Shown one piece after another: positions 9,771 through 18,389 of a DNA stretch of 64,000 bases. The translations under genes were made by a program, and so were the position numbers. Under the pieces are notes generated by a model. That model ran no database searches. It was not told the origin of the DNA and saw only the letters and a list, made by a program, of their open reading frames with translations. The DNA is from Proteus vulgaris (GTDB lineage Bacteria; Pseudomonadota; Gammaproteobacteria; Enterobacterales; Enterobacteriaceae). The stretch spans positions 806,001 through 870,000 of the forward strand of contig NZ_CP137920.1 in assembly GCF_033708015.1 (NCBI RefSeq). Direction: 5' to 3'. Position 1 is the stretch's first letter, and every line of letters begins with the position of its first letter.

Positions 9771-9810
9771 GAAATAAAAAGGCAATAGAACGAATACACA
9801 ATTCTATTGC
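9771..9810 (-). terminator. Terminator-like hairpin in the cyuA-dcuC gap
   Basis: On the minus strand GCAATAGAA pairs with TTCTATTGC around an 11-base loop (stem arms 9802-9810 and 9782-9790), followed by CTTTTTATTTC. It is more than 300 bases downstream of the dcuC terminator, so read-through from dcuC does not explain it. It may end a short transcript, or be incidental in this AT-rich stretch. Confidence 0.4.
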
Positions 9811-10100
9811 TAGTATAATTATCATACTTAATGTGGGCTAACTCAGAGTTGTTAAAATAAAAATAATGAGTGGGTAATTCAATATCATATATTTATTTTA
9901 ACAAAACAGATAATAGGCTCATTTTTTTTTAGTGTATAAGAATAATGCTTTATTATTTTGTTAATATTTTCATCATGATAGATTTAATGTTTTATTTAGA
10001 AAAAAGAGATTAAATCTATATTTATAAAAATAGATAACTGGTTTTTATTTATAAGAATAACCATAAAATATCTCTGCCTATTTTTAATATGTTTATTATT
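9811..10100. other. AT-rich stretch without a gene
   Basis: No open frame with a plausible ribosome site was seen on either strand. The only notable items are the flanking terminator-like hairpins at 9771-9810 and 10101-10136, which leave room for a short minus-strand transcript. The cyuA promoter should lie in 9468-9770, but no confident box was found. Confidence 0.3.
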
Positions 10101-10136
10101 TGAAAATAACCTGAAGCAACAATTATTGCTTCAGGT
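10101..10136 (-). terminator. Terminator of pepT-dcuC
   Basis: A perfect 11-base stem (10109-10119 with 10126-10136) lies just downstream of the dcuC stop and is followed on the minus strand by TATTTTC. Confidence 0.8.
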
Positions 10137-10143
10137 ATATTTA

Positions 10144-11511
10144 TTAATAATAGAAGATAGCAATAATAGCACTATGGAATACAAAACCTACCATAAGCGG
10201 TATTGCCGTCCTTTTTACAACATCAAACGGTTGTAATTTTGCACCACTAGATACGGCAATGATAACACCAGCCACTGGAGACATACCTCGTCCCATATGT
10301 GACGCTTGTTGCATTGGTAAAATCATCGCAATTGGGTTTACCCCCATGCTATGAGCAATTTGTGGAATAAGTTCAACGAATGCAAGGAAAGGAGCATTAC
10401 CTGAACCCATAATAATCGCTGCCGCTAATGTCACGATAGCGAAGACCAATGCCATTGCAAATGGCGGTAGACCAACAGATTCCGCCATAACAATCAGGCT
10501 ATCTATTGCACCACTGACTTTAATACCATGAGCAAAAACACCCGCAGCGACTAATAATCCAACAACATGACTAAATGCAGAGCCCATACCTTTTAAAAAA
10601 TGCTGGAAGCCGGCACATACTGATTTAAAATCACGCAAGCGTAATGTTTCAATCAGCATACAAATCGCCATTGAAATCAATACAATGGTGACTACATCAA
10701 GGTGAATGCCTTCAACAAATAGACTTGATGAACTTACCGCCATAATGATAGGTAACATTGGTAGTAAGGCATAAAAGCCCGGTACATTTTTATCACTCTT
10801 TGCTTCTTCAGACATTTTGCCTAATTGAGGTACAAATCCAGCTTTGCGATCACAATGGCGCTGCCAGAAGATATGAGTAATACCAACCGCTAAGACGGTT
10901 GCAATCGCCGCAGGCCCTTGGTAATAAAGCACATATTCAACAACACCTAAGTCAACCGCTTTTGCACCACGTATGGCATCAATTGCTGTTGGAGTGTAAG
11001 CAACACCTAATGAAGTCGCAATCACCCCAGCAGCAGATGCTGGAGATAAGCCAAGTCCTATCATAATCGGGAACATCGTACCCATTAATAGAACAGCCAG
11101 CCCCGTTGCTGAAGGAATAGCAAGTTGCAAAACACTCGCGAGTAAAAAAGAGAAAAATAGCAGCACATAAGGTGAGCGCATATTCTTCAATGGACGAGTT
11201 GCAACACGCACAACGGCCTCATTGGCGCCAATATGATCCATATAATGTGCAAATCCCATTAGTGCCATGATCATTAAACCAAGATCAGCTGCACGGCTAC
11301 TAAAGAGATCACGCATCACTTCGAAAGGATCTAACCAACCAATACCGGTTGTTTTGACATTTTTAGGAAGAATATCTCCCCAGCCAAACATCATGGTTAG
11401 CACCATTAAGGCTAAACCCGCAACTAACAAAACAGGCTCAGCTTTATATCCTTTCAAGATCATTCTAGCGACAATAACAACGACAATTAAGACCGCAAGA
11501 ATTTGGATCAT
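10144..11511 (-). CDS. dcuC: Anaerobic C4-dicarboxylate transporter DcuC
   Basis: Inner-membrane carrier of 455 residues with about 12-14 hydrophobic segments and no signal peptide. The sequence fits the DcuC family (succinate efflux, fumarate/succinate exchange), for example GLMIMALMGFAHYMDHIGANEAVVRV in the first half and a conserved GSGNAPFLAFVELIPQIA near the C terminus. Its ATG overlaps the pepT stop by 4 bases (ATGA), a sign of tight coupling. A terminator follows directly. Pairing a tripeptidase with a C4-dicarboxylate carrier suits anaerobic growth on peptides with fumarate respiration. The exact substrate is inferred from the family. Confidence 0.85.
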   Translation of the reverse strand: MIQILAVLIVVVIVARMILKGYKAEPVLLVAGLALMVLTMMFGWGDILPKNVKTTGIGWLDPFEVMRDLFSSRAADLGLMIMALMGFAHYMDHIGANEAVVRVATRPLKNMRSPYVLLFFSFLLASVLQLAIPSATGLAVLLMGTMFPIMIGLGLSPASAAGVIATSLGVAYTPTAIDAIRGAKAVDLGVVEYVLYYQGPAAIATVLAVGITHIFWQRHCDRKAGFVPQLGKMSEEAKSDKNVPGFYALLPMLPIIMAVSSSSLFVEGIHLDVVTIVLISMAICMLIETLRLRDFKSVCAGFQHFLKGMGSAFSHVVGLLVAAGVFAHGIKVSGAIDSLIVMAESVGLPPFAMALVFAIVTLAAAIIMGSGNAPFLAFVELIPQIAHSMGVNPIAMILPMQQASHMGRGMSPVAGVIIAVSSGAKLQPFDVVKRTAIPLMVGFVFHSAIIAIFYY

Positions 11512-12761
11512 GCTTTAGCTCCAGGGGCAAAGCGCTCTGCCGTGATCTTAACGACAGACTTTAAGACATCGCTAGCAGCGTAAAGTGATTTAACCGGCAG
11601 ATATTCATAAATAGAGTGGAAATTATGAGCTCCTGTAAAAATATTAGGGCAAGGCAGACCATTTTGAGAGAGTGCTGCACCATCATAACCACCACGCATT
11701 GGGATTGGACGAGGTGTAATGCCATTCGCTTCATAAGCAGCCACTGCAATATCGATAGGATAGCGATTATCACCTTGTAGGCTATTAAACACGTTGGCAT
11801 AACGGTCTGCGAGTTTACAAGTGACAGAACCTTCACCCCATAAACCTTCACAATAATCTGAAAGTTGTTTTAAAAATGCCATACGGTGCGCATAACCTTT
11901 TTCGGTGAAATCACGCACATCCATTTTTAATACAGTACGAGCACTATTACCTGCTAATTGTTTGACCCAATAATAGCCTTCACGGCCTTCAGTATATTCA
12001 GGGGCTTCACCGCCCGGTAACATCGCAACAAATTTGTGCGCCATTAATAATGAATTTTTTAATTTACCTTTTGCTGACATTGGGTGGGCTGATGCGCCTG
12101 TAAAGGTGATTTCAACATCACCCGCATTCCAGTTTTCATATACTAATTCACCAATACCACAACAATCTAAGGTATAGGCAAAATCAGCACCGAATTCTTT
12201 AGTATCAAAGACTTTTGCACCACGTAAACCTTGCTCTTCATCGGGTACAAAACCAATTTTAACGGTACCATGTTTAATTTCAGGATGTTGTTTAAAGTAC
12301 TGCAACATATCCATAATAGAGGCGATCGCGGCTTTGTCGTCAGCGCCTAATAAGCTAGTACCATCAGTAACGATGATATCGTCGCCAATATAGTTTTCTA
12401 ATTCAGGGAATTCACTTTGACGTAAAAAGATCTCAAGCTCTTTATTTAAGCAAAGATCGCCGCCTTTATAAGGTAGGATTTGCGCTTTAGTATCATTAGT
12501 TTGTTCAGCACTGGTATCTAAGTGACCAAAGAAAGCAACGGTTGGAACTTCATAGTCAAGGTTAGAAGGGAGTGTCGCGGTAACAATGGCAGTATCACGA
12601 ATTTTAATATCCTCGACACCTAACGCTTTTAACTCTTCAACTAATTGTAGTGCAAGCACTCGCTGACCTTCTGAAGAAGGCATAATACCCGCAGCGCCAT
12701 TTTCCCTATTTGTGGTGGTGTTAACTTTAGTATAAGAAATAAACCGTTCAACGAGATTCAT
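11508..12761 (-). CDS. pepT: Peptidase T (tripeptide aminopeptidase)
   Basis: Zinc-dependent M20 aminopeptidase of 417 residues that releases the N-terminal residue of tripeptides. Family signs are FGHLDTS (metal His and catalytic Asp), GADDKAA, PDEEQGLRG (catalytic Glu pair), YTLDCCGIGE, and GAHNFHSIYEYLP with the last metal His. The start was placed at 12761, where GGAG precedes ATGAATCTCG and the protein begins like other PepTs. An upstream in-frame ATG at 12854 would add 31 atypical residues. First gene of a pepT-dcuC pair. Salmonella pepT is known to be induced anaerobically by FNR; a CRP/FNR-like site lies about 250 bases upstream here. Confidence 0.92.
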   Translation of the reverse strand: MNLVERFISYTKVNTTTNRENGAAGIMPSSEGQRVLALQLVEELKALGVEDIKIRDTAIVTATLPSNLDYEVPTVAFFGHLDTSAEQTNDTKAQILPYKGGDLCLNKELEIFLRQSEFPELENYIGDDIIVTDGTSLLGADDKAAIASIMDMLQYFKQHPEIKHGTVKIGFVPDEEQGLRGAKVFDTKEFGADFAYTLDCCGIGELVYENWNAGDVEITFTGASAHPMSAKGKLKNSLLMAHKFVAMLPGGEAPEYTEGREGYYWVKQLAGNSARTVLKMDVRDFTEKGYAHRMAFLKQLSDYCEGLWGEGSVTCKLADRYANVFNSLQGDNRYPIDIAVAAYEANGITPRPIPMRGGYDGAALSQNGLPCPNIFTGAHNFHSIYEYLPVKSLYAASDVLKSVVKITAERFAPGAKA

Positions 12762-13006
12762 AACAAGACTCCATTGTGTTTTTAATTGTATATTCTCTTT
12801 ATTTAATCTAAGTCGTCTTCTTGATAAGAAAAATCCAACACTTACTTGTATCATAAAAAAAACAATAGGGAATTATGGAAAAATATTTTTTTTTATAAAA
12901 ATATTTTAATGTTGATTATTATTTAATTTTTGGTTTTTTCTTTATTAAAAAAAATCGTGATTTTTGTATGTGAGGTTATTTTATTTAACTTATAGTACTG
13001 TTTTTT
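12762..13006. other. AT-rich region upstream of pepT, no gene seen
   Basis: Very AT-rich with long A and T runs and no credible open frame. A weak FNR-like sequence (TTGAT-N4-ATTTA, 12912-12925) is the nearest regulatory candidate for pepT. The region up to 13223 also holds the leader of the first AT-rich gene. Confidence 0.3.
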
Positions 13007-13022
13007 TGTGATCTTAATCATA
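13007..13022. promoter_or_regulatory. CRP/FNR-type palindrome between pepT and island A
   Basis: TGTGATCTTAATCATA matches TGTGA-N6-TCACA at 9 of 10 positions, and its core TGAT-N4-ATCA also fits an FNR box. It lies about 245 bases upstream of pepT and about 200 upstream of the plus-strand gene at 13224, so which gene it serves is unclear. Confidence 0.4.
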
Positions 13023-13223
13023 AAAAAAACATACTCAATATTAAATACATTAAATATATAAAAATAATCATTATTTATTTTAATGTATTATTTTATTTAA
13101 TAATTATATTTTATTAACTTTTTTATGAAAAAATTAGCTAATAATGATTAAAAAAACATAACTTATTGATAGAAGCTGACGATGATATACAGTTTAATTC
13201 TCCTAACACAATTAGGGGGATAT

Positions 13224-13841
13224 ATGTATATAACTAATATAGTTAGAAATACATTTTTAACGATAAAAAATATTGAAAATAAAGAAAGCGGAATTAAAAA
13301 TATTATAAATGGGATGATATTAAGTTGTTATAATACAATTGTTATTTTTATAAAACCCAATTCTAATATAGAAAATAATTTTTTAGGGCTAAAAAAAAGA
13401 ATCTCTAATATTAAAAATGAAGATAATCGTAGTGAAAGTAATACTATAAAAATAGATAATAGGGAAATAGAAAATAAAGAGAATATTAATGAGGTTTTCG
13501 ACAAAAATTTAGCCAGAGAACAAAAAAAAGCAAAAAGTGATAAAATAAAAGAAATAGTAATTAATGATATTATCTCCTCTTTGGAAGAAATACCTACATT
13601 AGAGAAAGAAAAAATTACAGAGCTTAAGAATAAGTTATATTTTGATTCGAAATTGCTCTTATTTTCTGGTGATGCGGCGTCTTTAACGAAAATTAAAAAA
13701 GATTTTGTAAAATCAATAGTGGATACGCTATTAGATTCAGATGATAAGATAAAATCTAATATTGGAAATATTGATAGTTACAAATATTTTTTACAAAATA
13801 GTATTAATCATACTGTCGATATTGTTCTTTACAAAAATTAG
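13224..13841 (+). CDS. Unknown AT-rich protein, island A first gene
   Basis: No family is recognised. The 205-residue product is rich in Lys, Asn, Ile, Glu and Asp and has no Sec signal peptide or clear membrane segment; a short hydrophobic patch (about 32-45) is too weak to call. The C-terminal half looks helical and contains LLFSGDAASLTKIKKDFV and then LLDSDDKI, a pattern loosely echoed in the other island ORFs. Start 13224 was chosen over an ATG at 13182 because AGGGGG lies 5 bases before it. Base composition is far more AT-rich than pepT or the MATE gene, which suggests foreign origin or relaxed selection. A second AT-rich ORF follows on the same strand. Confidence 0.55.
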   Translation: MYITNIVRNTFLTIKNIENKESGIKNIINGMILSCYNTIVIFIKPNSNIENNFLGLKKRISNIKNEDNRSESNTIKIDNREIENKENINEVFDKNLAREQKKAKSDKIKEIVINDIISSLEEIPTLEKEKITELKNKLYFDSKLLLFSGDAASLTKIKKDFVKSIVDTLLDSDDKIKSNIGNIDSYKYFLQNSINHTVDIVLYKN

Positions 13842-13890
13842 GTTTATATATTTGTTTCGGTAAAAAATATTTATTATAAATGGTGGGTAA

Positions 13891-14025
13891 ATGATAGAAG
13901 GATATCAAGTAATCCATAAAATAGCATTAATGTTAAATTATTTGGATAATAATGATGCTTTTAGGAAATATAAAGCCAATATCACAAGAAACACCTTCAG
14001 TTTTATCAAATTATATACCAGATAA
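13891..14025 (+). CDS. Short ORF overlapping the start of the next gene (possible frameshifted N terminus)
   Basis: A 44-codon frame with a good ribosome site (GGTGGG, 5 bases before the ATG) runs in another frame across the start of the ORF at 13952. Its NITRNTFSFIK (residues 30-40) matches NIVRNTFLTIK (5-15) of the preceding 205-residue protein at 8 of 11 positions. It may be the true N terminus of the downstream gene split by a frameshift, a leader peptide, or chance in AT-rich DNA. Confidence 0.3.
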   Translation: MIEGYQVIHKIALMLNYLDNNDAFRKYKANITRNTFSFIKLYTR

Positions 14026-14956
14026 TGAACTCTATATTAATCGATACTTGGTATTATCAATAAAAAACTCATCAAATAAATTAATTAATATTAAAGAATC
14101 TACGGAAAAATACATACATGAGATAGAAAAATCTACATATATAAATATAAGTGATAAAGATACTTGCCAGGAAGAACAAATTTATAATCCAGGGGCAAAG
14201 ACAGAAACAGAGACAGAGACAGAGGCAAAGACAGAAACAGAGACAGGGACAGAGACAGAGGCAAAGACAGAAACAGAAACAGAGACAGGGACAGAAACAA
14301 AGACAGAAACAGAAACAGAAACAGAGGCAAAGACAGAGGCAAAGACAGAGGCAAAGACAGAGACAGAAACAAAGACAGAGACAGAATCAGATTACGTTGA
14401 TATGGATGAACTTAGTATTTTTTCTGAAAAATATAAAATGATAACAAAGGATGTTATGGATAATGAATTAATAATAGATGAATTAATTACTGATGAAGAA
14501 ATAATGATTTATAATAGTCATAAAAAATTGGAAGGAATATATCGAAATGACTTTGATCGATATTTTTCTTTAATTCATTTAATCAATGAAAGTGATGATT
14601 TTATATCATTAGAAGTAAAGTCTCTGCTTGAAAAAGAAATTGCTATTTTAGGGTCTTTTAGCTGTGAACTTTTAAGTGTAAAAAATAAAATAATGGAAAG
14701 TTTATCAGAATTAGTTAATAACTCTAAATTTAAAGATAAGTTATTTCAGGAAACAAAAGAGATATCATTAAAAGAGTTGATTTCTAAAAAAGATAAAAAG
14801 AACTATTATTTGACTAATATTTTTTCTAGACTATTAAATGGTTACCATAAAGATATAAATTATTCAAAAATTGAAAATATAAAAAGAATTAACGATATTT
14901 CAAATGCGATAATTAGTTTGGTTTTAGCTAAACATGATAAGGAAGATATTATTTAA
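13952..14956 (+). CDS. Unknown AT-rich protein with Thr-Glu hexanucleotide repeat, island A second gene
   Basis: No family is recognised. The 334-residue product has three parts: an N-terminal region (1-81), a low-complexity T-E/A-K/T-K tract at residues 82-145 encoded by 32 hexanucleotide units, and a C-terminal helical region rich in Lys, Asp, Ile and Ser. No signal peptide or membrane segment is visible. The start has only a weak GGA element, 5 bases before the ATG, whereas an overlapping short ORF in another frame has a much better site, so the N terminus is uncertain. Open frames on the other strand and in another frame across the repeat arise because a 6-base repeat lacks stops. A terminator follows the stop. 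Confidence 0.55.
   Translation: MMLLGNIKPISQETPSVLSNYIPDNELYINRYLVLSIKNSSNKLINIKESTEKYIHEIEKSTYINISDKDTCQEEQIYNPGAKTETETETEAKTETETGTETEAKTETETETGTETKTETETETEAKTEAKTEAKTETETKTETESDYVDMDELSIFSEKYKMITKDVMDNELIIDELITDEEIMIYNSHKKLEGIYRNDFDRYFSLIHLINESDDFISLEVKSLLEKEIAILGSFSCELLSVKNKIMESLSELVNNSKFKDKLFQETKEISLKELISKKDKKNYYLTNIFSRLLNGYHKDINYSKIENIKRINDISNAIISLVLAKHDKEDII
14195..14386 (+). repeat. In-frame hexanucleotide repeat tract, 32 units
   Basis: 192 bases made of ACAGAG/ACAGAA units interrupted by GCAAAG, ACAAAG and GGGACA-type variants, coding T-E, A-K and related dipeptides. The unit is a multiple of three, so gain or loss of units by slippage would change protein length but not the frame. 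Confidence 0.9.
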
Positions 14957-14983
14957 ATGTTTCAAGTAGAGCTCTTTTGTTAA

Positions 14984-15014
14984 AGCCTGATAATGATTTT
15001 ATCAGGCTCTTTTT
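14984..15014 (+). terminator. Terminator between island A and the MATE gene
   Basis: AGCCTGATAA (14984-14993) pairs with TTATCAGGCT (14999-15008), followed by CTTTTT. It lies 28 bases after the AT-rich gene and could also slow minus-strand transcripts from the convergent MATE gene. Confidence 0.85.
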
Positions 15015-15018
15015 AATA

Positions 15019-16359
15019 TTAAATATCCAACCGTTTAGCTTGCCATTTACGAGAGCGCCAACGCCATGCGTTAGTTAATCCACGTAGCCACTCATCACAA
15101 AGGAAACCAATCCAAATACCAATTAAGCCCATTTCCATTTTTATACCCAGGAAATAGCCCACAGGAATAGCCACACCCCACATAAAACAAATTGCGGTCA
15201 TAAGAGGAAATTTAGCATCGCCAGCAGCACGTAGGGCATTCACCATCACAATATTAAAAGTACGTCCTGGCTCTAAAAAGACCGACAAAATAAATAGAGG
15301 AATTAATTGATCAATAATACGTTGATCTTCTGTAATGGAATACAAAATAGGATCACGCATAAACCAATAAACAATAACCACTCCGATGGTAAATATTACT
15401 CCCGTTTTTAAGCTTTTCCAGCCTCTAGCAAAAGCGTCATCAAAGCGTTTGGCACCAACTAAGTGACCCACTAATATTTCATTACCAATACTAATTGCAA
15501 TACCAAAAAGCATTAAAAATAATGACAGTTGAAAATAGAGAGTCTGTGCAGCAAGAGGAACTTCACCCATTAAGCCAATAAAGGCAGATGCAGTCATATA
15601 ATGTAAAATCCAAACCAAGTTTTCACCCGCAGCAGGTAAACCGATATGTAGGATTTTCCCTAACATATTTTTAGACCACACGACGAGCTGTTTGGCTTCG
15701 AATTTTATACGCAAACCGTAGAACAGCAATCCACACAGTAAAATAACTGCAATAATACGACCAACGACGGTAGACCAAGCAACGCCGACTAATCCATATT
15801 GTGGTAACCCAAAAAAGCCATAAAGCACAATCATATTACCAATAACCGTAACAATATTGGCAATCAATGTGACATACATCGCCGCTTTAGACTTACCATA
15901 GACCCTCAGACAAGCTGCAAGAATAATTGAAATTGCCTCAGGAATAAGGCAAATACCAATAATATGTAGGTAATTGTAGCCATCTTGCACTAAATGCTCA
16001 GGCGTATTCATAATATGTAGAATCTTGTAGCCAAAGAAAAGAATGATCAACGCGCTACTCATACCTAGCAAAGAGTTAAAAGCGATAGAAATATGAATCG
16101 CTTGGCTGGCTTTTTCTTTTTTACCTGCACCTAAGTATTGGGCAATAACAACGCTACATCCCACACTAATAAAGCTAAAGATGGTAATGAAAAGATCAAA
16201 AACTTGGTTACCGACGCCCATGGCTGCTAAGTAGGCAGTGGAAACGTGGCTTACCATGTAAGTATTAATTAATAGTGTGGCTAGATGTAGGAATATATCT
16301 ATAAATATTGGCCAACTAAGGGAAAAAAGCGAGCGATCCGCTACATCAGACTGATGCAT
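15019..16359 (-). CDS. MATE family efflux transporter
   Basis: Multidrug and toxin extrusion family protein of 446 residues with about 12 hydrophobic segments arranged as two similar halves, for example LSWPIFIDIFLHLATLLINTYMVSH at the start and GLPAAGENLVWILHYMTASAFIGLMG opening the second half. Such carriers export cationic compounds using Na+ or H+ gradients; the substrate cannot be read from sequence. The start at 16359 was chosen because AAGAAGG precedes it and the protein then begins with the usual short cytoplasmic tail. An in-frame ATG at 16476 would add 39 atypical residues. Divergent from ddh. Confidence 0.85.
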   Translation of the reverse strand: MHQSDVADRSLFSLSWPIFIDIFLHLATLLINTYMVSHVSTAYLAAMGVGNQVFDLFITIFSFISVGCSVVIAQYLGAGKKEKASQAIHISIAFNSLLGMSSALIILFFGYKILHIMNTPEHLVQDGYNYLHIIGICLIPEAISIILAACLRVYGKSKAAMYVTLIANIVTVIGNMIVLYGFFGLPQYGLVGVAWSTVVGRIIAVILLCGLLFYGLRIKFEAKQLVVWSKNMLGKILHIGLPAAGENLVWILHYMTASAFIGLMGEVPLAAQTLYFQLSLFLMLFGIAISIGNEILVGHLVGAKRFDDAFARGWKSLKTGVIFTIGVVIVYWFMRDPILYSITEDQRIIDQLIPLFILSVFLEPGRTFNIVMVNALRAAGDAKFPLMTAICFMWGVAIPVGYFLGIKMEMGLIGIWIGFLCDEWLRGLTNAWRWRSRKWQAKRLDI

Positions 16360-16559
16360 TGAAAACCTTCTTAAAAACAGAGTGAAATCGATATTATTAA
16401 TATAACGCGTAGGAAGATGAGAGATTCTACAAGGTTTATTTATAAGGTAATAGCGCAAATCATGTTTATCTGGCAAAAAAGATATTTATATGGTTTATTC
16501 ATTGATAACTCATCACTATTATCATTAAGAGATGATTAACATTAAAGTCAGGGGAATTA

Positions 16560-17459
16560 ATGAATACTAAAATAAAAGTAGCCATTGTAGGTTATGGCAA
16601 TATTGGTCGATTTGCATTAGAAGCGGTTCAAGCAGCTCAAGATTTTGAATTAGTGGGGGTTGTTCGTCGTGATATCAATAATGTTCCAGAAGAACTGCAA
16701 AATCTTACCGTGACTAACGATATTAAAACATTAGGTAATGTTGATGTTGCGCTTTTATGTTCACCGACTCGTGCAATTAAAGAATTAGCTAAATCTATTT
16801 TAAGCTTAGGCATTAATACAGTAGATAGTTTTGATGTCCACAGTGAAATTGTGTCATTAAAAACAGAATTAGATGAAGTTGCAAAAAAACATGACCGTGT
16901 CGCCGTTATCTCAGCGGGTTGGGATCCGGGTTCTGATTCTATTATTCGTACGTTAATGTTAGCCATGGCGCCAAAAGGGATCACTTATACTAACTTTGGA
17001 CCAGGTATGAGCATGGGACATAGCGTAGCGGCAAAAGCGATTGAAGGTGTAAAAGAGGCACTTTCAATGACAATCCCATTGGGGACTGGTGTCCATCGTC
17101 GAATGGTTTACGTAGAATTAGAAGCGGGAGCCAATTTTAATCAAGTAGAGCAAGCCATTAAAGCAGATAGCTATTTCTCTTCTGATGAAACGCATATTAA
17201 ACAAGTTGATTGTGTTGATAGCTTAAAGGATGTGGGACATGGCGTTCATATGACTCATAAAGGGGTATCTGGTAAAACACATAATCAATTATTTGAATAT
17301 TCAATGCGTATTAATAACCCAGCATTGACGTCTCAATTTATGGTGTCTGCCGCAAGAGCGAGTATGAAACAACGTGCAGGTGCTTATACCGTTATTGAAA
17401 TTCCACCTGTTGATTTCTTAGCGGGGGATTTAAATACATTAATTGCAAAATTGGTTTAA
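16560..17459 (+). CDS. ddh: meso-Diaminopimelate D-dehydrogenase
   Basis: NADP-dependent enzyme of 299 residues that reversibly converts L-tetrahydrodipicolinate, ammonia and NADPH to meso-diaminopimelate. It shows a Rossmann motif VAIVGYGNIGRFALEA at residues 8-23, SPTRAI, SFDVHSEI, the conserved SAGWDPGSDS, and FGPGMSMGHS. Its length is nearer to the short (about 299-residue) forms than to the roughly 320-residue corynebacterial type. The activity is known from Proteus vulgaris but is absent from most Enterobacterales, which use the succinylase route, so here it is probably a bypass or D-amino acid enzyme. The ribosome site AGGGG fits. It is not in an operon with lysine genes. Confidence 0.9.
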   Translation: MNTKIKVAIVGYGNIGRFALEAVQAAQDFELVGVVRRDINNVPEELQNLTVTNDIKTLGNVDVALLCSPTRAIKELAKSILSLGINTVDSFDVHSEIVSLKTELDEVAKKHDRVAVISAGWDPGSDSIIRTLMLAMAPKGITYTNFGPGMSMGHSVAAKAIEGVKEALSMTIPLGTGVHRRMVYVELEAGANFNQVEQAIKADSYFSSDETHIKQVDCVDSLKDVGHGVHMTHKGVSGKTHNQLFEYSMRINNPALTSQFMVSAARASMKQRAGAYTVIEIPPVDFLAGDLNTLIAKLV

Positions 17460-17484
17460 TTTTAATTAGTACTCTTTACATAAA

Positions 17485-17511
17485 ATATTGCCCACATAAT
17501 GTGGGCAATAT
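17485..17511. terminator. Shared terminator between ddh and the PEP-hydrolase-like gene
   Basis: A perfect 11-base stem (17485-17495 with 17501-17511) around a 5-base loop. The T-run is clearest on the minus strand (ATATTTTATG), so it mainly ends the convergent minus-strand operon. Confidence 0.75.
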
Positions 17512-17545
17512 GGATTAACGCTTAGGCAAACTTGATGATTTTGAA

Positions 17546-18373
17546 TTAGCGTTTAATACTTTTAAATTCTTGGGTTGTTGCGGTTAATGCCACTTCTGTT
17601 GGTAAGCGTTCCATTGAACTTGCACCATAGAAGCCGTGACAATCAGGGCAATTATCTAAGATATATTGTGCATCTTCTGGCGTTGCAATTGGACCACCAT
17701 GACAAAGCACAATCACATCAGAACGTACAGCTTTTGCTGCTTTTGCCCAGTCATTAATTAAAGGAACACAGTCCGCTAATGTTAATGCTGTTTCAGCACC
17801 AATATTACCGCCAGTTGTTAATCCCATATGAGGTACAATAATATCTGCGCCAGCCTCAGCCATTGCGATTGCATCTTCACGGCTAAAGACATAAGGTGTG
17901 GTTAATAAACCTTTCTCATGAGCTTTGCGGATCATCTCTACTTCAAGATCATAGCCCATACCTGTTTCTTCTAAATTAGCGCGGAAATTACCATCAATCA
18001 GACCTACTGTTGGGAAATTCTGCACACCAGCAAAGCCTGTTGCTTTCACTTCATCTAAGAATTTATCAAAGTTACAGAAAGGATCTGTACCATTAACACC
18101 AGCAAGTACGGGTGTATGTTTAACAACAGGTAAGACCTCTTTTGCCATATCCATAACGATTTCATTAGCGTTACCATAAGCTAATAAACCCGCTAAAGAG
18201 CCACGGCCAGCCATACGATAACGACCCGAGTTATAAATAACGATAAGATCAATACCACCGGCTTCTTCACATTTAGCTGAAAGCCCTGTACCTGCACCAC
18301 CGCCAATAATAGGCTCATGGCGTTCAATCATTTCATTGAATTTTTTTAGTAACGTTTCACGTGAATGAGTCAT
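17546..18373 (-). CDS. Phosphoenolpyruvate hydrolase-like TIM-barrel protein
   Basis: A 275-residue TIM-barrel protein of the family annotated as phosphoenolpyruvate hydrolase-like, which also forms the C-terminal half of plant and fungal Tm-1 proteins. Visible are [47 protein letters not shown] and [12 protein letters not shown], regions likely lining the active site. The physiological reaction is not established. The start at 18373 was chosen because GGAGAAAGAAG precedes it; the upstream ATG at 18418 would run into the preceding gene. It lies 16 bases after the Tm-1-like gene and is the second member of a two-gene operon. The nearest regulator is the divergent TetR gene. Confidence 0.75.
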   Translation of the reverse strand: MTHSRETLLKKFNEMIERHEPIIGGGAGTGLSAKCEEAGGIDLIVIYNSGRYRMAGRGSLAGLLAYGNANEIVMDMAKEVLPVVKHTPVLAGVNGTDPFCNFDKFLDEVKATGFAGVQNFPTVGLIDGNFRANLEETGMGYDLEVEMIRKAHEKGLLTTPYVFSREDAIAMAEAGADIIVPHMGLTTGGNIGAETALTLADCVPLINDWAKAAKAVRSDVIVLCHGGPIATPEDAQYILDNCPDCHGFYGASSMERLPTEVALTATTQEFKSIKR

Positions 18374-18389
18374 TCTTCTTTCTCCGTGG

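Noticed and set aside
14133..14441. Two further ORFs (79 and 96 codons) in other frames over the hexanucleotide tract
   Set aside because: A 6-base repeat without stop codons is open in several frames; both peptides are pure low complexity (Leu-Ser or Gln-Arg/Lys) and lack ribosome sites.
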